Source: an uncultured Collinsella sp. (lineage in GTDB: Bacteria > Actinomycetota > Coriobacteriia > Coriobacteriales > Coriobacteriaceae). From it: a DNA stretch of 5,244 nucleotides. The notes beneath the pieces are model-generated. The model was not told the origin of the DNA and did not search any database. It was given only the letters and a program-made list of their open reading frames with translations. Below are positions 1-5,244 of the stretch, piece after piece (position 1 is the stretch's first letter; every line of letters starts with the position of its first letter). The stretch covers positions 1 through 5,244 of the forward strand of contig CABUVB010000130.1 in assembly GCA_902494815.1 (NCBI GenBank). The letters are read 5' to 3'. A program made the translations under genes and the position numbers.

Positions 1-603
1 CTTGCCCGCGCGCTCGAACTCGCTGGCTACCAGGTTGTGAGCCTGCGCGAGCCGGGCGGTACCGCCATCAGCGAAAAGATCCGTGCTCTGCTGCTCGACC
101 CCGCCAATACGGCGATGGGAGACACCTGCGAGTTGTTGCTCTACGAGGCCGCGCGCGCCCAGCTGGTGCACGAGGTCATCGCGCCTGCCCTTGCTGACGG
201 CAAGGTGGTCCTGTGCGACCGCTTCTACGATTCCACAACTTGCTATCAGGCGTTTGCCGATGGCCTCGATCGCCAGATAGTACGCGATGCCAACAACCTG
301 GCCGTCGCGGGGACGCACCCGGCGCTCACGCTCGTCTATCACATCACGCCCGAGCAGGCGGCGCTGCGCATGGCAGCCCGTGGCGCGGCAGATCGCATGG
401 AGGCTAAGGGCATGGTCTTCCAAGAGCGTGTCTACCAGGGATTTTGCGCCATTGCCGCCGAGGAACCAAACCGCGTAAAGCTCATCGACGCGACCGCGAC
501 CATCGAGGAAGTCTTCGAGAAGACGGTCGAGCAGGTTCGCGCCTACGGCCTCGATATTTCCCAGGACGCCGTCACCGCCGCGCTTGCCCAGGAGGCCGAG
601 TAA
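1..603 (+). CDS. tmk: Thymidylate kinase (dTMP kinase), 5' end missing
   Basis: This enzyme phosphorylates dTMP to dTDP with ATP in the cytoplasm, a step common to the de novo and salvage routes to dTTP. The reading frame is open from base 1, so the gene starts upstream. About 200 residues are visible, and the missing part should be roughly 20 residues that include the P-loop. The REPGG motif (46-60), which binds dTMP in this family, is intact. The DRF-Y-DS-x-x-x-YQ segment starting at 217 matches the family DR(Y/F) motif, and the LID-like stretch with RGAADRME lies near 379-402. The GTG at 37 is only an internal valine codon, not the start, because conserved sequence continues upstream of it. 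The C-terminus carries a short extra tail after the last expected helix. It ends in TAA one base before the holB ATG, so the two are almost certainly co-transcribed and translationally coupled. Identification is very secure. Confidence 0.95.
   Translation, partial: LARALELAGYQVVSLREPGGTAISEKIRALLLDPANTAMGDTCELLLYEAARAQLVHEVIAPALADGKVVLCDRFYDSTTCYQAFADGLDRQIVRDANNLAVAGTHPALTLVYHITPEQAALRMAARGAADRMEAKGMVFQERVYQGFCAIAAEEPNRVKLIDATATIEEVFEKTVEQVRAYGLDISQDAVTAALAQEAE
591..595 (+). promoter_or_regulatory. Ribosome binding site for holB
   Basis: GGAGG lies inside the last codons of tmk, nine bases before the ATG at 605. It decides the holB start: the frame is also open from a TTG at 584, but that codon lies upstream of this site and would add seven residues (MPRRPSN) that do not resemble a delta-prime N-terminus. 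Confidence 0.75.
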
Positions 604-604
604 C

Positions 605-1732
605 ATGGCCCCCGCTCAGGCAAGCCTGCTGGCCAAGCTCGACACCCAAGAGCGCGTGCGCGACTTTTTGACCAACGCCGTCGCCAGCGGTCGCGCATCG
701 CACGCCTACCTGTTTTTGGGCGCGCCCGGCGCGGGCAAGCTCGACGCCGCGTGGGCGCTCGCCCAAGCCTTCCTGTGCGAGCAGGATGGCTGCGGCTCAT
801 GCGATAGCTGCGTGCGCGTCGCCCGCCATACGCACCCCGACGTGCACTATTACACGCCCGAGAGCGCCACGGGCTACCTCATCGCCCAGACCCGCGAGCT
901 GCTCGATGACGTGCCTCTGGCGCCCATCCGTGCCAAGGCCAAGGTCTACATCATCGACCGGGCCGAGCAGCTGCGCGCCAACACCGCCAACGCACTGCTC
1001 AAAACACTCGAGGAGCCGCCCGAGGGCGTTATGTTTATCTTGCTGGGCACCTCGGCAGACGTGATGCTGCCCACCATCGTGAGCCGCTGCCAGTGCGTGC
1101 CGTTTCGGCTGGTGTCGCCCGCCGTCGCCGCGCAGGCCGTGAGCCGCGCCACCGGTCAGGACCCTGCGCGTTGCCGCATGGCCGTCGCCGTAGCGGGAAG
1201 CCCCACGCGTGGCATCGAGTTCCTCAAGAGCGCCGAGCGCCAGGACGCCCGCCGTCAGATGGTTCGCGCCATCGATTCGCTTATCGCCGCCGACGAGGCC
1301 GACGTGCTCAGCCGCGCCAAGTCACTCATCGTCGCCGTTAAGGCGCCGCTCGCCGAGGTCAAGTCCACGCAGGAAAAGGTGCTCGAGCAAAACGCCGACT
1401 ACCTGTCGCGTGGAGCATTGAAGCAGCTTGAGGACCGCAACAAGCGCGAACTCAACGCGCGCGAGCGTTCGGGTATCATGGAAGCGCTGGCGAGCACGCG
1501 GACGCTCATGCGCGACGTGCTGCTGACGCTTCAGGACGAGGCGGCCGACGTGGTGAACGAAGACGTGCGCGACACGATCGGTCGGCTTGCTGCCGCGACC
1601 AATGTTGCGGGTGCCACGCGGGCGCTCGAGGCAGTCGCGACCGCCGAGCGCAACATCGCCAGAAACGTTACTCCCCAGCTGGCCATCGAGGTCATGCTGT
1701 TCGATATCAGGAAGGCACTGAAATGCCGTTAG
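605..1732 (+). CDS. holB: DNA polymerase III delta-prime subunit (clamp loader)
   Basis: Delta-prime is the stator subunit of the clamp-loader complex that opens and loads the beta clamp on DNA at the replication fork. The 375-residue product has the AAA+ architecture of the DnaX/HolB family. The segment SHAYLF leads into a P-loop-like GAPGAGK at residues 39-45, followed by Leu rather than Ser/Thr. A four-cysteine zinc module follows (C58, C63, C66, C69), then the Walker-B-equivalent DRAE at 118-121, the NALLKTLEEPP segment at 129-139, and the SRC sensor-1 motif at 160-162. The degenerate P-loop fits delta-prime, which generally does not hydrolyse ATP, and argues against DnaX (tau/gamma), as does the genomic position between tmk and a PSP1 gene. 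The C-terminal third is helical and less conserved, and the protein is slightly longer than the usual 320-340 residues. The start at ATG 605 is supported by the GGAGG site; the end overlaps the next gene by 10 bases. Confidence 0.93.
   Translation: MAPAQASLLAKLDTQERVRDFLTNAVASGRASHAYLFLGAPGAGKLDAAWALAQAFLCEQDGCGSCDSCVRVARHTHPDVHYYTPESATGYLIAQTRELLDDVPLAPIRAKAKVYIIDRAEQLRANTANALLKTLEEPPEGVMFILLGTSADVMLPTIVSRCQCVPFRLVSPAVAAQAVSRATGQDPARCRMAVAVAGSPTRGIEFLKSAERQDARRQMVRAIDSLIAADEADVLSRAKSLIVAVKAPLAEVKSTQEKVLEQNADYLSRGALKQLEDRNKRELNARERSGIMEALASTRTLMRDVLLTLQDEAADVVNEDVRDTIGRLAAATNVAGATRALEAVATAERNIARNVTPQLAIEVMLFDIRKALKCR
1709..1715 (+). promoter_or_regulatory. Ribosome binding site for the PSP1 gene
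   Basis: AGGAAGG within the end of holB, seven bases before the ATG at 1723. It supports that start and the 10-base overlap with holB, a layout typical of translational coupling. Confidence 0.7.
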
Positions 1733-3423
1733 TCGTACCCGTTAAGTTTACCTACGCCTCGCGCGACCTGTGGTTCGATCCGCAGGATCTGGATATCCTC
1801 GAGGCCGATTATGCCATTTGCTCCACCGAGCGCGGAACCGAGATTGGCCTGGTCACGGCCGATCCCTTTGAGGTGCCGCAAGACGAGATCGGTCAGCCGC
1901 TCAAGCCCGTGCTGCGCGTGGCGAGCGACATCGACCTCCAGCTTGCCGACGACCTGGCCATCCAGGGCGACGAGGCCATGGTCGACTTCCGCCGCCTGGT
2001 CAAGGAGCTCGACCTCGAGATGAAGCCGGTGGGCGTCGAGTACCTGTTTGGCGGCGAGAAGGCCGTGTTCTACTTTGCGGCCGAGGAGCGCGTCGATTTT
2101 CGCCAGCTCGTCAAGGATCTGTCCTCGACGCTGCACATTCGCGTCGACATGCGCCAGATCGGCGTGCGCGACGAGACCCGCCTGGTGGGCGGCTATGCCC
2201 AGTGCGGACAGGAACTCTGCTGCACGCGCTTTGGCGGACAGTTTGAGCCCGTCTCGATTCGCATGGCAAAAGAGCAAGACCTGCCGCTCAATTCCTCCAA
2301 GATCAGCGGCGTGTGCGGTCGTCTGATGTGCTGCCTGCGCTACGAGTTCGAGGCCTACAAGGACTTTAAGAGCCGTGCGCCCAAAAAGAAGACGCTCATC
2401 GATACGCCGCTTGGCAAGGCGCGTATCCAGGAGTATGACACGCCGCGTGAGCAGCTGGTGCTGCGCCTGGAGAACGGCAAAGTCTTTAAGGTCAACCTAG
2501 CCGATATGACGTGCTCGGAGGGCTGCAAAAAGAAGGCCGCCGAGCAGGGCTGCAACTGCCGCCCCGACTGCGTGACGCGCGACGTGCTCGAGCGCATCGA
2601 GTCGCCCGAGATGCGCCTGGCGCTCATGGAGCTCGATCGCGAAAACGGCGTCGATGTGGGCGATGGCCTGTCGAGTGCCGACCGTCTGGCCGGCACGGCG
2701 ATGCCCAAGCGCCGTCGTCGCGATGCTGAATCCGATGCTCGCGCCGGTCAGGGTCAGGGCGAGGGCCGTGGCCGCGGAAAAGGCCGCGGTAAGGCCGAGA
2801 CACCCGAGGCCGAGGGGGCGGCCGATGGCCGTCGCCGTCGCAAGCGCGCGGGCTCGGGCGATGCTACCGAGGTTGCAGCCGCGGGCAAGAACGCCTCTCG
2901 CGAGCGCGAGGTTCAGCAGCCCCAGCAGCAGAATCGCGGCGGCGGCATGAACTCCACACGTCGCCGCCGCCGTCATCTGTCGAGCGAGGAGCGCGAGGAC
3001 GCCTTCCGCGCCGCAGCTGCTCGCGAGGCCGGTGCCGCTTCCAAGGGCGCCTCGGCCTCCGATGCGCCTGTCGACAAGAGCGGCAAGTCACGTGGCGAGG
3101 AGGAGCGCGCGCCGCGTCCGCGCCGTCGCCATTCCTCGGGCGCGCAACAGAAGCCCTCAGTGCCCTCCGTGGCCGATCAGGTCTCGGATGGCGAGGTCAA
3201 GGTCACGCGCCGTCGTCCCGGGGATGGCGGGGGAGCGGCTGCCAAGGCTTCGCGTGGCGCCGCTCGCGACGAGCGCGAGCCGCGCGAGAATCGCGGTGGC
3301 GAGGGCTCGGCCGACCAGGGTCAAAAGCGCCGTCGCCGTCGTCGTTCCCGCAAGCCGCGCCAGGATGGTGGCGAGGGCTCGACCCCGTCTTCGTCCGCAC
3401 CACAACCGCCCGCCGGCGAATAA
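1723..3423 (+). CDS. ricT: PSP1-domain protein (RicT/YaaT-like) with long arginine-rich C-terminal tail
   Basis: In Bacillus subtilis the orthologue RicT (YaaT) joins RicA and RicF in an iron-sulfur-containing complex that works with RNase Y in mRNA maturation and affects sporulation, competence and biofilm formation. Residues 1-260 here are the PSP1 core. The hallmark is GGY-x-x-CG-x-x-LCC at 156-167, then EPVSIRMAK, NSSKISG and the CGRLMCCLRYE block at 198-208, giving conserved cysteines 161, 166, 167, 198, 203 and 204, likely Fe-S ligands by analogy. Residues 264-283 add a second cluster (C264, C268, C277, C279, C283). From about residue 327 to 566 the chain is low-complexity and rich in Arg, Gly, Ala, Glu and Ser, with arginine blocks near 330, 370, 413, 465, 496 and 536. 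Bacillus RicT has about 275 residues, so this protein is roughly doubled. The core assignment is firm; the role in this lineage, and any RNA binding by the tail, is inference. Confidence 0.9.
   Translation: MPLVVPVKFTYASRDLWFDPQDLDILEADYAICSTERGTEIGLVTADPFEVPQDEIGQPLKPVLRVASDIDLQLADDLAIQGDEAMVDFRRLVKELDLEMKPVGVEYLFGGEKAVFYFAAEERVDFRQLVKDLSSTLHIRVDMRQIGVRDETRLVGGYAQCGQELCCTRFGGQFEPVSIRMAKEQDLPLNSSKISGVCGRLMCCLRYEFEAYKDFKSRAPKKKTLIDTPLGKARIQEYDTPREQLVLRLENGKVFKVNLADMTCSEGCKKKAAEQGCNCRPDCVTRDVLERIESPEMRLALMELDRENGVDVGDGLSSADRLAGTAMPKRRRRDAESDARAGQGQGEGRGRGKGRGKAETPEAEGAADGRRRRKRAGSGDATEVAAAGKNASREREVQQPQQQNRGGGMNSTRRRRRHLSSEEREDAFRAAAAREAGAASKGASASDAPVDKSGKSRGEEERAPRPRRRHSSGAQQKPSVPSVADQVSDGEVKVTRRRPGDGGGAAAKASRGAARDEREPRENRGGEGSADQGQKRRRRRRSRKPRQDGGEGSTPSSSAPQPPAGE
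2698..3420 (+). other. Region coding the disordered, arginine-block tail of the PSP1 protein
   Basis: This 3' part of the gene encodes about 240 residues without hydrophobic core or predicted fold. Six basic blocks recur at irregular spacing: KRRRR (329-333), RRRRKR (370-375), RRRRR (413-417), RPRRR (465-469), TRRR (495-498) and KRRRRRRSRKPR (535-546). A Gly-Arg stretch (GRGRGKGRGK) precedes the second block, and acidic or Ser/Ala-rich spacers lie between the blocks. The DNA is full of CGT/CGC runs, and a 15-base direct repeat encoding the same GGEGS peptide occurs at 3295-3309 and 3367-3381. The reading frame stays open with GC-rich third positions typical of the neighbours, so it looks like genuine coding sequence rather than a frameshift artefact. 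Confidence 0.8.
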
Positions 3424-3451
3424 CGCCCGCGAGCGGATTTAACCCGCCTTG

Positions 3452-3468
3452 CCCCGAGCGCATCGGGG
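3452..3468 (+). terminator. Small GC hairpin after the PSP1 gene, possible weak terminator
   Basis: CCCCGA at 3452-3457 pairs perfectly with TCGGGG at 3463-3468 around a five-base loop. It lies 28 bases after the PSP1 stop codon. It is followed by TATCATA rather than a T run, so it would be a poor intrinsic terminator alone; it might act with the larger hairpin downstream or be only a processing or stability element. Confidence 0.3.
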
Positions 3469-3474
3469 TATCAT
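3469..3474 (+). promoter_or_regulatory. Possible -10 element for the comF unit
   Basis: TATCAT matches the sigma-70-type -10 consensus at five of six positions (TATAAT). The best -35 candidate, TTGCCC at 3449-3454, is only 14 bases away, shorter than the usual 16-18, so the call is weak. If real, transcription would start near 3481 and the leader would consist almost entirely of the 3487-3522 hairpin. Confidence 0.25.
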
Positions 3475-3486
3475 AGCGCCGAATCA

Positions 3487-3522
3487 ACAACCCTCCCTGC
3501 GATCGAGCGTAGGGAGGGTTGT
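3487..3522 (+). promoter_or_regulatory. Strong hairpin covering the comF ribosome binding site; terminator or translational switch
   Basis: Bases 3487-3501 pair with 3508-3522 over 15 positions with no mismatch (14 Watson-Crick, one G-T wobble at 3499/3510) around the six-base loop ATCGAG. The 3' arm includes AGGGAGGG, the Shine-Dalgarno sequence of the next gene, whose TTG start lies only three bases after the stem. In transcripts that read in from the PSP1 operon, or start just upstream, the ribosome site would be base-paired and translation reduced. The following bases (GTCTTGAAG) contain few T residues in a row, so intrinsic termination is possible but not well supported. The structure is plainly visible; its function is inferred. 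Confidence 0.7.
3512..3518 (+). promoter_or_regulatory. Ribosome binding site for comF, inside the hairpin
   Basis: GGGAGGG ends seven bases before the TTG at 3526. It is the only good site near the beginning of this reading frame and therefore selects the TTG start. All seven bases lie in the 3' arm of the 3487-3522 stem, paired with the C-rich 5' arm. Confidence 0.7.
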
Positions 3523-3525
3523 GTC

Positions 3526-4332
3526 TTGAAGAGCCATCTGAACATATTGAGCCGTCTGCAGAGTGCCGGTGCCCTACCGTTTGCGGACGAATTGCTACCG
3601 TTTGCCGAGCGCGCGACGTACGAGGCGCTCGAGGCATTGTCGCCAACACGATGTACCGGCTGCGAGCGCGCCGGTGCGCTTATTTGCCAAGACTGCCTGG
3701 CCGCGCTCACGCTCATCGACCCACGTCATAGCTGCACCCGATGTGGCGCCCCGTTTGGGGATTTGCTGTGCACTGAGTGTTCGGTCGAGGGCACGTCTTC
3801 GGCAATGGCGGAGGCGCTCGACCGCTGCCTGGCGTGCGCCGTCTATGCGCATCCGCTGCCGCGCATCATTAAAGCGTACAAGGATGCGGGCGAGCGACGT
3901 CTGGCTCCGTATCTGGCGGAGCTGCTCTACGACACCGCCCTGCATGCCCAGGTCGTAGCTCCCGATCGCTACGGAGGCGTGCTTTCCGGTGCGGATGCGG
4001 TGGTGTTTGTGCCTGCGACGGCGGCAGCGTTTCGGCGGCGTGGTTTTGATCATATGGAGGCTATTGCGCGCCCATTTTGCGAGCTGTCGGGTGTTCCTCT
4101 GCTCGATGCTCTCGTCAAGTACGGGCATGGCGACCAGCGCGAACTCGGTCGTGAGGAGCGCCGCGAGCGTGCCCGAGGTATGTACGAGACGGTTGAGGAC
4201 GTGCACGGCCGCCGCCTGCTGCTTATCGACGACGTTATCACCACGGGTGCGACGATGGCAGCGGCTTCGGCGGAACTCAAGCGCGCCGGTGCCACGGCCG
4301 TTGATGGCCTCGCTATCGCACGCGTTTGGTAG
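3526..4332 (+). CDS. comF: ComF family protein (zinc finger plus phosphoribosyltransferase domain)
   Basis: ComF/ComFC proteins are needed for natural transformation in several bacteria, acting in the cytoplasm on incoming single-stranded DNA; others in the family (GntX type) have less clear roles. The 268-residue product has an N-terminal extension of about 40 residues, then a double zinc finger with CxxC pairs at C43/C46, C54/C57, C70/C73 and C82/C85. The phosphoribosyltransferase part includes the IIKAYKDAGERR segment, the RRRGFDH block (family R-RGFNQ), a RELGREERRERARG segment, and the PRPP-binding loop IDDVITTGAT at 234-243, all intact. The start is TTG: no ATG or GTG occurs in frame between the PSP1 stop and the conserved region, and a GGGAGGG site sits seven bases upstream. 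A weaker alternative is TTG 3547. The next gene begins 11 bases after the stop. Family membership is secure; a role in competence in this organism is not shown, because no other com genes are in view. Confidence 0.9.
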   Translation: MKSHLNILSRLQSAGALPFADELLPFAERATYEALEALSPTRCTGCERAGALICQDCLAALTLIDPRHSCTRCGAPFGDLLCTECSVEGTSSAMAEALDRCLACAVYAHPLPRIIKAYKDAGERRLAPYLAELLYDTALHAQVVAPDRYGGVLSGADAVVFVPATAAAFRRRGFDHMEAIARPFCELSGVPLLDALVKYGHGDQRELGREERRERARGMYETVEDVHGRRLLLIDDVITTGATMAAASAELKRAGATAVDGLAIARVW

Positions 4333-4338
4333 GGGTGG
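4331..4338 (+). promoter_or_regulatory. Ribosome binding site for the nuclease-like gene
   Basis: AGGGGTGG overlaps the comF TAG stop codon and ends five bases before the ATG at 4344. It supports that start and suggests translational coupling to comF. Confidence 0.55.
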
Positions 4339-4343
4339 TTCAG

Positions 4344-5244
4344 ATGGCAATAAAGATCGGGCAGCGTGGCAAGCCTGCAAGCGAGCAGCTGGCTGCTTCC
4401 GTAATTCTGACGGGCGCCTCGGCGCTACGCATGATGCGCGCCGAGCGCCGACAAATGGGTTACATCAGCTGGAGGGACCTCAGTCCCGATGAAGAGTGCC
4501 GTGTGCTGCGCGCGTCGTCGCCCTCGACCGAGGACATCTATCTTCCCGACTTGGTGCGGATTGGGGCCGCAAGCGGCGAGGTGCAAGAAGATCTTTGCTT
4601 GCTGGTGGGATCTGCGGCGCAGCGCCGCCGCATGCCTGGCGTGGGCTGGTCCGTATGCTCTGGGTTGCCCGCCGGCTCGATTCTAGAGGTGGAACCAGGG
4701 GTGTACAGTCTATCTCCCGAGGCCCTTTGTGTTGCCGTCGCCCGCGAGGTCGGCTGTATCCAGGCATTTGCCCTGGCCCAGGAGCTGTGCTCTAAGATTT
4801 CGCTGAGTGACCGCGGGCAGTATCTACCTCCCTACACATCGCCTGTCGTGAACAAATTGGCAAAGGACAAAGACCAGCCGCCAGATGTCGGTTACTTTGA
4901 GGTCGAGTCCGTGCTGACACCCGATCGCCTGGTAGATTACCTCGCGGCATGCAAGGGGAACGCGGCCAAGCAGCTGCGGCGTCTGTGCCCCTATCTTTCG
5001 GAAAACCTGCGCTCGCCCATGGAGTGCATCACGCTCTCTCTGTTTTCGCTTCCGTTTTCCTATGGCGGATTTGCCTGCGGTCCCTTTAAGACCGACTACA
5101 AGATCGAGTTCGATGACCGCGCGCGGGCAATCTCGGGGATGCCGCATGCAGTTTGCGATGCGTATCAGGAAGCAGCCCAGTTTGACCTGGAATACAACGG
5201 TGAGCTGGGCCATTCCTCCCGGAGGGGACGTATCCATGATGAAA
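4344..5244 (+). CDS. Hypothetical protein with C-terminal Vsr/DUF559-like endonuclease features, 3' end missing
   Basis: The frame is open from ATG 4344 to the right edge (300 codons), so the C-terminus is cut. I do not recognise a named gene. The N-terminal half holds a YISWRDLSPDEE segment, a PAGSILEVEPGVYSLSPE stretch near 109-126, and a helical stretch AFALAQELC near 141-149, resembling actinobacterial proteins annotated as AbiEi-type or DUF559-containing. The C-terminal part begins RSPME at 223-227, a common entry to the DUF559/Vsr-like fold, and continues to CDAY at 271-274 and FDLEYNG followed by H290. E227, D272 or D281, E283 and H290 are therefore candidate catalytic residues, an expected PD-(D/E)XK-type arrangement in which the lysine is often absent. 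Such domains suggest DNA cleavage, but activity is untested. Eleven cysteines in 300 residues is high. It lies 11 bases after comF and probably shares its transcript. Confidence is high for a real gene, moderate for the nuclease fold. Confidence 0.75.
   Translation, partial: MAIKIGQRGKPASEQLAASVILTGASALRMMRAERRQMGYISWRDLSPDEECRVLRASSPSTEDIYLPDLVRIGAASGEVQEDLCLLVGSAAQRRRMPGVGWSVCSGLPAGSILEVEPGVYSLSPEALCVAVAREVGCIQAFALAQELCSKISLSDRGQYLPPYTSPVVNKLAKDKDQPPDVGYFEVESVLTPDRLVDYLAACKGNAAKQLRRLCPYLSENLRSPMECITLSLFSLPFSYGGFACGPFKTDYKIEFDDRARAISGMPHAVCDAYQEAAQFDLEYNGELGHSSRRGRIHDE

Noticed and set aside
584..604. TTG at 584 as the start of holB
   Set aside because: It lies upstream of the GGAGG site and would extend the protein by seven residues unlike the family; ATG 605 has correct spacing.
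1729..2277. Open frame of 182 codons on the - strand, opposite the PSP1 core
   Set aside because: The + strand here encodes the highly conserved PSP1 domain with intact signature motifs; the antisense product has no motif and no ribosome site of note.
3295..3381. 15-base direct repeat (GGTGGCGAGGGCTCG) at 3295-3309 and 3367-3381, considered as a mobile-element or recombination scar
   Set aside because: Both copies encode the same GGEGS peptide in phase inside a low-complexity tail, so internal duplication or biased composition explains it.
3421..3525. The PSP1 and comF genes are in the same frame with only one TAA and 34 sense codons between them, hinting at readthrough fusion
   Set aside because: The single TAA is an ordinary stop, the comF gene has its own well-spaced ribosome site, and the intervening codons encode nothing recognisable; the shared frame has a one-in-three chance of occurring.
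3595..4380. Long open frame (261 codons) on the - strand, opposite comF
   Set aside because: It is the mirror of a well-supported comF gene in GC-rich sequence, shows no recognisable domain, and has low-complexity His/Arg-rich composition typical of antisense shadows.
4824..5237. Open frame of 137 codons on the - strand near the right edge
   Set aside because: It lies wholly opposite the nuclease-like gene, whose frame is open over the whole interval and carries recognisable motifs.

Overview
The window is GC-rich, densely packed and coded entirely on the + strand. Protein features (a Tmk-HolB-PSP1 gene order, an arginine-rich PSP1 tail, a coriobacterial-type nuclease-like protein) and base composition suggest an actinobacterium of the class Coriobacteriia, perhaps Collinsella or a relative. 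That placement is inference from style and gene content; no rRNA or other marker is present.

Layout. Positions 1-603 hold the 3' nine-tenths of a thymidylate kinase gene (tmk), cut by the left edge. It is followed after one base by holB (605-1732, DNA polymerase III delta-prime), which overlaps by 10 bases a PSP1-domain gene orthologous to Bacillus yaaT/ricT (1723-3423). These three form a housekeeping operon: dTTP supply, clamp loading, and a PSP1 protein. The linkage of tmk, holB and the PSP1 gene is also seen in Firmicutes, but the yaaQ and yaaR genes found between tmk and holB in Bacillus are absent. The PSP1 protein is about twice the family's usual length: it adds a second cysteine cluster and a roughly 240-residue disordered tail with six arginine blocks.

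Positions 3424-3525 are the only real intergenic gap. They hold a small GC hairpin, a weak promoter-like -10 hexamer, and a 15-bp perfect or wobble-paired hairpin (3487-3522) whose 3' arm contains the Shine-Dalgarno sequence of the next gene. That gene (3526-4332, TTG start) is a ComF/ComFC-type protein with an N-terminal zinc finger and a phosphoribosyltransferase domain. Eleven bases later a gene at 4344 runs off the right edge; its N-terminal region resembles AbiEi-like proteins and its C-terminal region a Vsr/DUF559-like endonuclease fold.

Taken together, this is a core-replication operon followed by a two-gene unit joining a competence-type protein to a putative nuclease. I found no RNA genes, CRISPR arrays, insertion sequences or clearly broken genes. 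The points most worth a second look are the ribosome-site-sequestering hairpin, the unusual PSP1 tail and cysteine cluster, and the nuclease-like gene.
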